Below, in pieces: positions 17,955-26,867 of a DNA stretch of 64,000 nt; the stretch's first letter is position 1; each line of letters begins with the position of its first letter. Source of the DNA: Bog-473 sp963755495 (GTDB lineage: Bacteria; Actinomycetota; Acidimicrobiia; Acidimicrobiales; RAAP-2); assembly GCA_963755495.1 (NCBI GenBank), contig CAVWJS010000006.1:868001-932000 (forward strand), read 5' to 3'. The position numbers and the translations under genes are program-made. The notes beneath the pieces are model-generated. The model made no database searches. It was given only the letters and a program-made list of their open reading frames with translations, and was not told the DNA's origin.

Positions 17955-19748
17955 GTGCGGGTACGCACCGACATGGCCGCAGTTCCCAAGCTTTTCGACT
18001 ATCTCGTCCCCGAGGGTTGGACGCAAGACGTGCGTGTGGGTACCAGGGTGCGCGTCGAGCTCCACGGCCGGCGCGTCGGCGGGTGGGTGGTGGACGACGA
18101 TGTCACGCCGCCCGAAGGGGTCGAGCTCCGGCCGCTGAAGCTCTGGTCCGGCTGGGGCCCTCCGCCTTCGCTCGTCGAGTTGGCCACATGGGCCGCCTGG
18201 CGCTGGGCCGGCCCGATCTCCTTCTTTCTCGGCGTGGCGTCGCCCCACGGTTCGGTGCGGCGGCTGCCAGCGGTGCCGGGGGTCGGGCCGGGGCCTGGCG
18301 ACACTCGACCGGAGCAGTCCGCTCTGAGGGTACTGGCGGGGACTGTGTTGCAGACAGATGGTTCGACGATCCTTCGGCTCGCGCCGTCGACCGATCTGAT
18401 CGATCTGGTGCTCGCCGTGGTCGAGGATCCAGATACAGCGAGCCGACCGGGCGGCGTGCTGGTGCTCGTCCCCTCCGTGGGCTGGGCCGAGCGCCTGTGC
18501 GCACGCCTGGTGCGGCGCGGTTACCCGGCCACGACGGACTGGGCCGCGGCGAGAGCGGGTTGGCCCATCGTGGTCGGGAGCCGGGCGGCAGCGTGGGCAC
18601 CACTGCCATCCCTGGCCGCCGCCCTCGTGCTCGATGCTCATGACGAGTCGTACCGCGAAGAGAGCGCGCCCACCTACAGCGCGGTCGAGGTCGTCACCGA
18701 GAGGGCCCGCCGTGATGGGTGCCCCTGCATCCTCACGTCGCCCTGCCCGCCAGTGGTCACGAGTTCTGGCCGTGTTCTGCGAGCGCTCCCGGTCACCGAG
18801 GAGCGCGGCGGGGTGGTCGACGATCGAAAACGTGGATCGGCGGGGCGCCGACCCGCGAAGTGGGATGTTCTCCGAGGAGTTCGTCGCGACTCGCTCGCTC
18901 GGTACTCGATGACCCCGGCGCGATCGCCGAACGGGGACCGGTGGTGTGCTTCTACGATCGGACGGGAAGGGCGCGGCTTTTGGCCTGTGCCCACTGCGGC
19001 GAGTTGGCGCAATGTACAACGTGTGGCGCCGCGATGGCCCAATCCGAGACGGGCCTGCGCTGCCCTCGCTGCCTCAGCGAACGCCCTTTGATCTGTGCTT
19101 CTTGTGGCCGGATGCGGATGAAGACATTGCGGGCCGGCGTCACGCGCCTGCGCGAGGAGGTCGCCGCTCTGCTCGGGGTCGAGGTGGGCGAGGTATCGGG
19201 CCCTGCTGCGGCCGGGGATGTCCCGCCCGCCCCGGTCCTCATGGGCACCGAGGCCATCTTGCACCGGGTCCGGCACGCCGCAGCCGTCGTGTTCCTCGAT
19301 ATCGACCTCCATTTGTTGGCACCGCGCTTCAGCGCGACCGACGAGACGCTCGCTCTTTTGGTGCGGGCCTCTCGGCTGGTCGGTCCACGACGAGGTCCGG
19401 CGTCGGCGCGCATCCTCGTGCAGACCCGGGTGCCCGACCATCCCGTGTTGGTGGCCGTGGCCCGGGGTGAGCCGGCAGGGATCCTCACGTCCGAGGAGTC
19501 GATGCGCCGGAGTGCGGGATTACCACCGTTCTCAGCCCTGGCGGCCGTGTCCGGCACATTGGCCAACGGCTATGTCGATGCACTGCGCCAGGCGGGCGCG
19601 GGCGAGGGAGATGACGTTCTCCGAATTGGCCGAAGATCGGTATCTTGTACAGGCGCCGGGCCATGTGGAGCTGTGCGACCTCCTTGCTGGCGTGACCCGC
19701 CCGCCCGGTCGCGGGTTGCGGGTCGAAGTCGATCCGGCCGCGCTCTGA
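17955..19748 (+). CDS. priA: Primosomal protein N' (PriA-like), frameshifted
   Basis: Replication-restart protein. The N-terminal domain reads VPKLFDYLVPEGWTQDVRVG then GTRVRVELHGRRVGGWVVDD, typical for PriA 3'-DNA binding. The middle shows VLVLVPSVGWAERLCARLVR but no Walker A lysine motif that I can find, as in other actinobacterial PriA. Two zinc-binding CxxC groups are present (CAHCGELAQCTTCG and CPRCL..CASCG). Shifts lie near 18720-18890 and 19610. The stop is 19748. The start is uncertain between GTG 17955 and a start at 17910 inside metK. Confidence 0.83.
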
Positions 19749-19772
19749 GACCGCGGACGTCGGGGTCATCGT

Positions 19773-19784
19773 TAGAATGAGGGC
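19773..19784 (+). promoter_or_regulatory. -10 element for leaderless def transcript
   Basis: TAGAAT (19773-19778), a near-consensus -10, ends six bases before the def ATG at 19785. The spacing predicts transcription beginning at the start codon. No separate Shine-Dalgarno is needed. Confidence 0.5.
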
Positions 19785-20318
19785 ATGGCAGGCCTGACCA
19801 TCCGACAATACGGGGATCCGGTCCTCAAGGAGATCACCCGCGAGGTGGTCGACATCGATGCCGCGGTGGCGGCCTTGGCCGAGACCATGATCGAGACCAT
19901 GTACGAGGCTCCCGGCTCGGGACTGGCGGCCAACCAGGTTGGTGTCCAAAAGAGGTTATTCGTCTACGACATCGGCGAAGGAGCCCGCGCCGTGATCAAC
20001 CCGCGCATCGTCGAGAGCGACGGTGAGTGGACCTATCAAGAGGGGTGCTTGTCGATCCCCGGCCTGAGTTGGGAGATTGTCCGACCCAATGCGGTGCACC
20101 TGGTCGGGCTCGACCTCGACGGGAACGAACTGTCGATAGAAGCGACGGAATTGGAAGGCCGCGTTTTCCAGCACGAGCTGGATCACCTCGATGGGATCTT
20201 GCTGATCGAAAGGCTCGACGCCGACCAGCGCAAAGAAGCGCTCAGGATTCTGCGTGACCGCACGCTGGACTTGTCGGTGGCAGACCCCGACGGCCTTTCG
20301 ACCATCTTCGCGAGATAG
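19785..20318 (+). CDS. def: Peptide deformylase
   Basis: Removes the N-formyl group from nascent proteins. The intact 177-residue frame contains all three family motifs: GSGLAANQVG, EGCLSIPG (Cys metal ligand) and QHELDHLDG (HExxH ligands and catalytic Glu). It is next to fmt, the enzyme that adds the formyl group, the usual pairing. It appears to have its own promoter. Confidence 0.97.
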   Translation: MAGLTIRQYGDPVLKEITREVVDIDAAVAALAETMIETMYEAPGSGLAANQVGVQKRLFVYDIGEGARAVINPRIVESDGEWTYQEGCLSIPGLSWEIVRPNAVHLVGLDLDGNELSIEATELEGRVFQHELDHLDGILLIERLDADQRKEALRILRDRTLDLSVADPDGLSTIFAR

Positions 20319-20334
20319 GCCCTACGGTGGTCAA

Positions 20335-21222
20335 GTGGCACGACTCGCATTTCTCGGGACGCCAGAAATGGCGGTCCGCCCATTGCAGGCCCTCGTAGGG
20401 GCAGGGCACGACATCGCCGTTTGTGTCACCCGTCCCGACCGGCGTCGAGGCCGCGGGGGGGCGATCACCCCTAGTCCGGTGAAAGCCGCCGCCCTCGAAT
20501 TGGGTCTGCCGATATCGCACGCCATGGAAGATGTGGCCGAGGCCGGGGTCGAGCTGGCCGTGGTGGTGGCCTACGGGCGGATCATTCCGGTAACGCTGCT
20601 CGAACGGGTGCCCATGGTCAACCTCCATTTCTCTCTGCTGCCCCGCTGGCGAGGTGCGGCGCCGGTCGAGCGGGCGATCCTGGCCGGCGATGACGAGACG
20701 GGCGTCTGCCTCATGAAACTCGAAGAAGGGCTGGACACCGGACCGGTCTACGCTCGCCGCGTGGTTCCCATCGGAAATGACACCGATCTAACTGCACTGC
20801 GCGTCGAGCTGGTCGAGGTGGGCAGCGCACTCTTGGTGGAGTCCCTCGTGGCAGGGGTGGCCGGTTTGCCCACACCGCTGGAGCAGGAGGGGGAGGCCAC
20901 GATCGCCGCGAAGTTGACGCCCGAGGATGTACATCTGCACTGGGGCGACAATGCCGCCCAACTTCATCGAGTCGTGCGCCTCGATCGGGCGTGGACGACG
21001 TTTCGTGGTCGACGGTTGGGGATCTTGAAGGCGGCGCTCTCTGAAAGGGATTCTCGAGAGGACCTCGGGCCGCCAGGGACGCTGATGGGTACGTCGGTGA
21101 TCACCGGGGGAGGCATCCTCGAGTTGCAAGAGGTACAGCCCGAGAGCCGAACTCCTATGACGGCGGAGGATTGGGTCCGGGGGGCGCGGCTCTCGGTCGG
21201 TGAGCGCCTCGGCAGCGACTAG
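20335..21222 (+). CDS. fmt: Methionyl-tRNA formyltransferase
   Basis: Formylates initiator Met-tRNA. GTG 20335 gives VARLAFLGTPEMAVRPLQAL. The catalytic formyl-transferase region reads VVVAYGRIIP, NLHFSLLPRWRGAAPVERAI and LEEGLDTGPV. A C-terminal OB-like tRNA-binding domain follows (EDVHLHWGDNAAQLHRVVR). About 296 residues, slightly short but within the family. It lies 16 bases after def and just before a methyltransferase gene. Confidence 0.95.
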   Translation: MARLAFLGTPEMAVRPLQALVGAGHDIAVCVTRPDRRRGRGGAITPSPVKAAALELGLPISHAMEDVAEAGVELAVVVAYGRIIPVTLLERVPMVNLHFSLLPRWRGAAPVERAILAGDDETGVCLMKLEEGLDTGPVYARRVVPIGNDTDLTALRVELVEVGSALLVESLVAGVAGLPTPLEQEGEATIAAKLTPEDVHLHWGDNAAQLHRVVRLDRAWTTFRGRRLGILKAALSERDSREDLGPPGTLMGTSVITGGGILELQEVQPESRTPMTAEDWVRGARLSVGERLGSD

Positions 21223-21224
21223 AC

Positions 21225-22031
21225 ATGAGCTCGGTGACCGTGACTCCAATTGAGGGGTGGAACCCTGAGCAGTACGAGCGCTTCCATGCTGAACGCCGCC
21301 AGCCCTTTGACGATCTGGTCGCCCTCTGTGAGCCCGTGCCGGGAGGGCGCGTCGTCGATCTGGGCTGCGGGACTGGTCAGCTGACGGCAGAGTTACATGC
21401 GCGCATGCAGGCGGCTGAAACCGTAGGGATCGATTCCTCTCCGACGATGTTGGCCCGCGCCCAGGCCGACCATGGAGGCGTCGTGGGCTTGGCGTTCGCG
21501 GCTGGCGATATCGGGACATGGCTGGGCCAGGATCTTGACCTGGTCTTCGCCAACGCTTCCCTGCAATGGGTGGACGATCACCTCGGCCTGTTGGCGCGTA
21601 TGCGTGCTGCCCTGGGTGAGGGTGGGCAGTTGGCGTTCCAGGTTCCGTCGAATTTTCGACACCCGGCACATCTCCTCGCGCTGCAGGTAGCCAACGAGGG
21701 CCCTTTCTTCGATGCGCTGGAGGGGAATCTCCCCAGCGACCGGGGCCGGTTCGTTCTCTCCCCCGAGACCTACGCCGACCTCCTCTACGAGCTCGGAGCG
21801 AAGAAACAGGTCGTCCGCATGGAAGTCTACGGTCACGAGCTCTCGTCAACGACCGACGTCGTCGAGTGGGTGATGGGAACGTTGCTCACGCCGTATCGCA
21901 CCAGGCTCTCGCCCGAGCTCTTCACGGCATTTGTCGCCCGTTACCGAGAGCGCTTGCTCGAAGAACTCGGGGAGCGCGAGCCGTATTTCTATGGCTTCCG
22001 GCGCATCTTGTGCTGGGCCCGGTTCAGTTGA
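21225..22031 (+). CDS. Class I SAM methyltransferase, trans-aconitate methyltransferase-like
   Basis: A 268-residue SAM-dependent methyltransferase. The N-terminus WNPEQYERFHAERRQPFDDL and motif I RVVDLGCGTGQLTAELHAR resemble trans-aconitate 2-methyltransferase (Tam). Further Tam-like features are FANASLQWVDDHLGLLARMR and WVMGTLLTPY near the C-terminus. Tam detoxifies spontaneously formed trans-aconitate. The substrate here is inferred from resemblance only, and a general methyltransferase role is possible. The stop overlaps a possible TTG start of rpe. Confidence 0.75.
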   Translation: MSSVTVTPIEGWNPEQYERFHAERRQPFDDLVALCEPVPGGRVVDLGCGTGQLTAELHARMQAAETVGIDSSPTMLARAQADHGGVVGLAFAAGDIGTWLGQDLDLVFANASLQWVDDHLGLLARMRAALGEGGQLAFQVPSNFRHPAHLLALQVANEGPFFDALEGNLPSDRGRFVLSPETYADLLYELGAKKQVVRMEVYGHELSSTTDVVEWVMGTLLTPYRTRLSPELFTAFVARYRERLLEELGEREPYFYGFRRILCWARFS

Positions 22032-22042
22032 GCAAGCCCACC

Positions 22043-22744
22043 ATGCACGATCCCGGCCCCGCGGGCCAGGTGCGCATCGCCCCTTCGGTTCTCTCGGCTG
22101 ACTTTGGCGCGCTGGCCGAGCAGGTCGGAGAAGTGACGGCCGCGGCTGACTGGCTTCACGTCGATGTGATGGACGGGCACTTCGTTCCGAATCTCACCCT
22201 CGGCCCTCCAGTGGTTGCATCACTGCGACGACACACCCCGCTGTTCTTCGATTGCCATCTGATGATGACGAATCCAGAGAAGTACCTCGAGGACTTCGCT
22301 GACGCGGGAGCCGATGGTTGCACGGTGCATGTGGAGATCGGCAACACGCCGGCGTTGATTGCCCAAATGCGCCAGCTCGGTCTGCGCGCTGGATTGGCCT
22401 TGAACCCTGATACGCCGTTCGAAGCAGTTGCCCCGTTCTTGGATAGTGTCGACCTCGTCCTGTGCATGACGGTGTTCCCCGGATTCGGTGGTCAGGAGTT
22501 CATGGGGGAGGTGCTCGCAAAGGTACGCCAAGTCCGTCAGGCCATCGATGCCGGCTCGTTCTCCGTCGATCTCGAAGTCGATGGTGGTATTGACGTGGAC
22601 ACGGCCCCACAAGCGGCACAAGCGGGTGCCAACGTCTTCGTGGCTGGGAGCGCGATCTTCGGTCACGATCGACCTTGGGAAGCTGCGGAGCGCATTCGCG
22701 CATCTGTCAGCGCCGGCGGTGCCAACGTCAGCGCCAACGCGTAG
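22043..22744 (+). CDS. rpe: Ribulose-phosphate 3-epimerase
   Basis: Interconverts ribulose-5-phosphate and xylulose-5-phosphate in a TIM barrel. Motifs: IAPSVLSADFGALAEQV, WLHVDVMDGHFVPNLT (metal ligands), FDCHLMM, MTVFPGFGGQEFM (the usual VNPGFGGQ loop with T-V-F), and LEVDGGID. I prefer ATG 22043; TTG 22028 overlapping the upstream stop is possible. The last residues, NVSANA, are encoded within a 13-bp tandem repeat that crosses the stop codon. Confidence 0.93.
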   Translation: MHDPGPAGQVRIAPSVLSADFGALAEQVGEVTAAADWLHVDVMDGHFVPNLTLGPPVVASLRRHTPLFFDCHLMMTNPEKYLEDFADAGADGCTVHVEIGNTPALIAQMRQLGLRAGLALNPDTPFEAVAPFLDSVDLVLCMTVFPGFGGQEFMGEVLAKVRQVRQAIDAGSFSVDLEVDGGIDVDTAPQAAQAGANVFVAGSAIFGHDRPWEAAERIRASVSAGGANVSANA

Positions 22745-22770
22745 CGCCAACGCGTAGCGCCAACGCTACG
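22730..22770 (+). repeat. 13-bp tandem repeat across the rpe stop plus small hairpin
   Basis: AGCGCCAACGCGT occurs at 22730-22742 and 22743-22755, with a partial third copy (AGCGCCAACGC) at 22756-22766. The rpe TAG is 22742-22744. The last copy also forms a 7-bp hairpin, CGTAGCG-CCAA-CGCTACG (22753-22770). No U-tract follows, so it is not a classical terminator. Confidence 0.8.
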
Positions 22771-22894
22771 GATTCGCCCTGATCCGTCATCGAAAGTTGT
22801 GTGACGGATGCAAACACTTGGCTAGGTACGGGGCGAGAAGAAGAAATGTTCCCGTTTCTTCGTTACAAAGTCATGCGACTGACATTTCAGATGT

Positions 22895-22906
22895 GATACT
22901 TCGCCT
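22895..22906 (+). promoter_or_regulatory. -10 element for the phosphonate operon
   Basis: GATACT at 22895-22900 ends six bases before the GTG at 22907, the same geometry as other leaderless genes here. The 160 bp between rpe and this gene hold no ORF. A convincing -35 is not visible. Confidence 0.4.
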
Positions 22907-24019
22907 GTGAAGCGAGCACTGGTCGTTGGCGGAGGGATCCTCGGAACCTGGCATGCCCTCGAGCTGTGCCGGCGCGGATATTCCGTGCAGCATCTCGAAG
23001 CCGACGCCGCGCCCCAGGGCGCCTCGGTGCGCAACTTCGGCCTGATCTGGGTCAGTGGGCGACGAAGGGGAGCCGAGCTCGATGCGGCGCAGCGTTCCCG
23101 CCACCGCTGGGAGGAAGTCGGCGCCGACATTCTCGCCATCGGGTTCAGGCCTACCGGGTCGTTGACGCTGGCGCGCAACGATGGTGAGCGCAAGGTCATG
23201 GAGGAGTTCGCCCATCATGATGACGCAGCGCTGCGCTCGACGACGTATCTAGGCCCAGAAGAAGTGATTGCACGCAACCCCGCAGTCCGAGGTGATATTG
23301 CCGGCGGCCTTTACTGCGCGGAGGACGCCGTCGTCGAGCCACGCCTCGCCCTCGGCGCTCTGCGAAGCTACATGTTGGCTCGAGGCTCGTATGCGTTCCA
23401 CCCCGGCCGTAGCGTCGTACGTCTCGAGGAGCGCGGGCTCGTCGATGTGACCGGTGTGCGGTGGGAAGCCGACCTGGTGATTGTGGCCACTGGTGCCGCA
23501 TTCGGCCAGCTCGAGGGAACCGAAGAACTGTCGGGACGCCTGCGCCGCGTGCGATTGCAAATGATGGAGACCCTTCCTTTTGCCGGGACGCTGACAACGT
23601 CGTTGGCCGACGCTGACACCTTGCGGTACTACCCCGCCTACGACGTCGTCCCGCGTGACGCACTCGGCACGCAGAACGCGGTGTCCGCCGCCCATCATCT
23701 GCAACTCCTCGTTGTGCAGCGACACGACGGCGGTCTTACGGTCGGGGACACGCATGCTTACGACGAACCCTTCGATTTCGCGCTGTCCGAGGATCCCAGC
23801 TTGGAACTCCTCTCCCGGGCGCAAGCCCTCTTGGGCGTGCCGCTACCCGCAGTGGCCCGACGCTGGGAAGGCACCTACGCCCAATGCACCGACGGTGACG
23901 TCTGCGCAAGAGAAGAAGTCAGTCCTGGTGTGTGGGTGGTGAACGGTCCGGGGGGCAGAGGCATGACGTGCGCGCCGGCCATCGCCGCGGACACACTCGC
24001 GGCGGCAGGAGTCTCCTGA
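22907..24019 (+). CDS. FAD-dependent oxidoreductase of the phosphonate-associated TIGR03364 type
   Basis: A 370-residue DAO-family flavoenzyme. The N-terminal Rossmann motif is ALVVGGGILGTWHALELCRR with an acidic residue at the second strand end (HLEAD). An internal DLVIVATGAAFG and a C-terminal VVNGPGGRGMTCAPAIA complete the FAD-binding fold. The sequence pattern (QGASVRNFGLIWVSG) and the next-door phosphonatase-like hydrolase match the TIGR03364 family described from phosphonate gene clusters. It probably oxidises an amino- or hydroxy-phosphonate to a phosphono-aldehyde. The exact substrate is inference. Confidence 0.72.
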   Translation: MKRALVVGGGILGTWHALELCRRGYSVQHLEADAAPQGASVRNFGLIWVSGRRRGAELDAAQRSRHRWEEVGADILAIGFRPTGSLTLARNDGERKVMEEFAHHDDAALRSTTYLGPEEVIARNPAVRGDIAGGLYCAEDAVVEPRLALGALRSYMLARGSYAFHPGRSVVRLEERGLVDVTGVRWEADLVIVATGAAFGQLEGTEELSGRLRRVRLQMMETLPFAGTLTTSLADADTLRYYPAYDVVPRDALGTQNAVSAAHHLQLLVVQRHDGGLTVGDTHAYDEPFDFALSEDPSLELLSRAQALLGVPLPAVARRWEGTYAQCTDGDVCAREEVSPGVWVVNGPGGRGMTCAPAIAADTLAAAGVS

Positions 24020-24020
24020 C

Positions 24021-24699
24021 ATGATCGGCCCATTTGCCTTGGTCGTCTTCGATATGGCTGGCACTACTGTGCGTGACGACGGAGCGGTGGACGACGCGTT
24101 CGCGGCGGCACTCTCCGCGGTAGGCGTGTTACCCGGAAGCCCGCAATTCTCCTCGGCACAGATCTACGTGCGCGAGACGATGGGCCAGTCCAAATCAGAC
24201 GTCTTTTCCGCTCTGTTGGAACGCGACCAGGCGGCTCGGGCGACCGAGGAATTCGCACACGCCTACGAGCGCATCGTCGCCGCCGGGCGGATCCTCCCGA
24301 TGGAGGGCGCCCTCGAGACGTTCGCGATGCTGCCGCGAACACGACGTCAAGGTTTGCTTGACGACGGGATTCGCTCCGAGTACCCGTGACGCGCTCATCG
24401 AGTCGCTGGGATGGCAGGCGCATATCGACCTCGCACTCTCTCCGGCGGACTGTGGTCGGGGCCGGCCCGCGCCGGACATGATCTTCGGTGCCATGAAGCA
24501 GTTGGGCGTCCCCGACGCCAACGCCGTCGCAGTGGTCGGGGACACGACGAGCGACCTGGAGGCTGGTACCAATGCGGGCGCACGGGCGGTAATCGGCGTG
24601 CTCACTGGTGCGCACGACCGAGCCACTCTTGCCACCGCACCGCACACGGATCTGATCGACGACCTGACCGGACTCATCGGAGTGCTCACTCGCAGCTGA
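24021..24699 (+). CDS. Phosphonatase-like HAD hydrolase, frameshifted
   Basis: HAD-superfamily hydrolase with phosphonatase hallmarks. The nucleophile motif is FDMAGTT: Asp11 followed at +2 by Ala13 rather than the Asp of phosphatases, as in PhnX. The cap contains TMGQSK, placing Lys58 where PhnX has its Schiff-base lysine (MGxxK). The core ends with PAPDMIFGAMKQLG and VAVVGDTTSDLEAGTNAGA. A frameshift near 24345 breaks the frame before LTTGFAPSTRDALIE. It lies one base after the FAD gene. It most resembles the PhnX-like TIGR03351 group. C-P bond cleavage of a phosphono-aldehyde is the likely reaction. Confidence 0.78.
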
Positions 24700-24810
24700 A
24701 CACGTAGCCAACCGGACGCGCCCGCGCCCATACGTCCATTGCGAACCTGAGGAGACGCCCACGCCTTAGCCGACCACGCCCCAAATGCAAGAGAAAACGT
24801 TCCGATGCCA

Positions 24811-24842
24811 CACGTTTCGCACTTTACGAAAGGAATACACGA
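24811..24842 (+). promoter_or_regulatory. Shine-Dalgarno and small inverted repeat before the binding-protein gene
   Basis: The 143-bp gap 24700-24842 contains a small inverted repeat TTTCG-cactttA-CGAAA just upstream of the ATG. The sequence GAAAGGA lies 9 bases before 24843 and overlaps the repeat's 3' arm, so pairing could mask it. Nothing else is evident in the gap. Confidence 0.3.
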
Positions 24843-25971
24843 ATGAAGAAACCTCTGCGCGCCGCACTCACCAATGTCGCCGCCCTTAGCGTCGCCGCCT
24901 CATTTTTCGCCATTGCACCCTCGCGCCGGAGCCGAGGTGAGTCCCTCGAGAGCGACCTCAGCGGCTGCTTTCGGTGGGATGGCGGGGCTCATCAAGGCGG
25001 CGAAGAAGGAGGGCACGTTGAATGTGATCACCCTCCCGGCCGACTGGGCTAACTACGGCAACATCATCAATGACTTCGAGAAGAAGTACGGCATCAAGAT
25101 CAACTCGGAGAACCCTGAGGGCACGAGCGCCGACGAGATCACCGCGGTGACGACCGAGAAGGGCCAATCGCGCGCACCTGACGTTCTCGACATGGGTACA
25201 TCGTTTGCCATCTCAGCGGCCAAGGAGGGGTTGTTGGCCCCCTACAAGGTGCAGAGCTGGAACGAGATTCCGGCCTCGGCCAAGGACTCCAATGGGGACT
25301 GGTTCGACGACTACGGCGGGTACGTCTCCATCGGGTACAACTCCAAAGTCGTCAAGGACCCGCCGACTTCCTTTGCCGATCTCCTCAAGCCCGAGTACAA
25401 GAACGAGGTCGCGCTGAATGGGAACCCGACGCAGGCTGGGGCGGCCTTCGCTGCGGTCTACGCGGCCGCCCTGGCCAACGGCGGGTCGTTCAGCAACATC
25501 GCGCCCGGTATCGCTTACTTCAAGAAGCTCTCGGCCGAGGGGAACTTCGTGCCGGTCACCGGCAGTGAGTCCACGGTCGAGAGTGGGCAGACGCCGATCC
25601 TCATCTGGTGGGACTACCTGGAAGAGTCGGAGGTGGCGCAGAAGATCCCCGGCTGGAAAGTCGTCATCCCCACGGACGGCCACTACGCCAGCTATTACAG
25701 CCAGGCCATCAGTGCGACGGCGCCTGATCCGGCGGCCGCACGGCTCTGGGAGGAGTACCTCTACTCGACCACCGGGCAGAATCTCTGGCTGGAGGGCTCG
25801 GCCCGTCCGATTGAGTTGGCCAGCCTGGTGAAGAACGGCGCGGCGAACAAGACGGCGCTGGCCTCCCTGCCCAAGGCGCCCAGCGGTGCCATCACGTTCC
25901 CCTCGGTGGCGCAGAATACGGTCGCCGAGAACCTGGTGTCGCAGGACTGGGCCTCGGCCATCGGCGGGTGA
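24843..25971 (+). CDS. ABC transporter substrate-binding protein (phosphonate-type candidate), frameshifted in signal peptide
   Basis: Periplasmic-type binding protein. ATG 24843 gives a signal peptide, MKKPLRAALTNVAALSVAAS then FFAIAPS. The frame shifts near 24925, after which the mature protein follows: LIKAAKKEGTLNVITLPADW, YGNIINDFEKKYGIKI, DVLDMGTSFA, GYVSIGYNSKVV and LIWWDYLEES. This is the family of iron/spermidine/2-aminoethylphosphonate binding proteins. No lipobox cysteine is visible. The two upstream catabolic genes suggest the ligand is an organophosphonate. That link is contextual. Confidence 0.8.
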
Positions 25972-26867
25972 GCTCGGTCACCCTCCCTGTCGTTTCGCCG
26001 GAGAGCCTGCCCCGGCGGCGGACGCGTACTGCGTTCGCCGCCGGGGTGGGGCTCCTGCCCTTCGGCCTCTATACGACGCTCTTTCTGGTCGTGCCGGCGG
26101 CGGCGGTAGCGGTCGAGGCCTTCCGGAGCCCGTCGGGTCATTGGACGTGGGCCAATATCTCCATCGCCACGCGCGGGGTCTACGCCCACGGATTCATTAC
26201 CAGTATCGAGCTCTCCGTGTTGACGTCGATCATCCCCGGGATCTTGGGGCTGGTGGTCGCCAACGCTGTCCTCACCTCCCGCGGCCGGATCCTGCGCCGG
26301 ATCGTCTCCACCGCCTCCGGCGTCTTCGCCCAGTTCGGCGGCGTCCCCTTGGCCTTCCTCTTCATCGCTACCCTCGGCACTACCGGCCTGGTGACCGACT
26401 GGATGAAGGCATTTGGCTTCGACCCGTGGAGTCACGGTTTCGATCTCTACAAGATGTTCGGGGTGGCCATCGTGTACACCTACTTCCAGCTCCCGCTCAT
26501 GGTCCTGGTCATTACGCCGGCGCTGGAGGGACTGAGGCCAGCCTGGCGGGAGGCGGCATCGGGCCTGGGCGCACGCGGTTGGCAATACTGGCGCTACGTC
26601 GGAGGCCCGGTGCTCTTTCCCTCGTTCCTCGGTGGGGTACTCCTGCTCTTCGGTGGCTCACTCTCCGCGTATGCCACGGCCGAGGCGCTGACCAGCGGCA
26701 GCATCTCGCTGACCCCGATCCAGATCGGCTCGTTCCTTAACGGCAACGTGATCGCAGGCCAGCAGAACGTCGGCAAAGCCCTCGGCCTGGGCATGGTGGT
26801 GATCATCGCGGTGGTCATGGTCTTCTACTTCTTCCTCCAGAGGAGGGGGTCGCGTTGGTTGCGCTAG
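25968..26867 (+). CDS. ABC transporter permease 1 (phosphonate-type candidate)
   Basis: Integral membrane subunit, 299 residues with about six hydrophobic segments. The first is FAAGVGLLPFGLYTTLFLVV and the last is LGLGMVVIIAVVMVFYFFLQ. The cytoplasmic EAA loop reads EAASGLGARGWQYWRYVGGP. GTG 25968 overlaps the stop of the binding-protein gene (GTGA). The type is that of PotB/PhnU/FbpB permeases. Confidence 0.88.
   Translation: MSSVTLPVVSPESLPRRRTRTAFAAGVGLLPFGLYTTLFLVVPAAAVAVEAFRSPSGHWTWANISIATRGVYAHGFITSIELSVLTSIIPGILGLVVANAVLTSRGRILRRIVSTASGVFAQFGGVPLAFLFIATLGTTGLVTDWMKAFGFDPWSHGFDLYKMFGVAIVYTYFQLPLMVLVITPALEGLRPAWREAASGLGARGWQYWRYVGGPVLFPSFLGGVLLLFGGSLSAYATAEALTSGSISLTPIQIGSFLNGNVIAGQQNVGKALGLGMVVIIAVVMVFYFFLQRRGSRWLR

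Noticed and set aside
22753..22770. Intrinsic terminator after rpe
   Set aside because: The 7-bp hairpin has no U-tract and arises from a tandem repeat copy.
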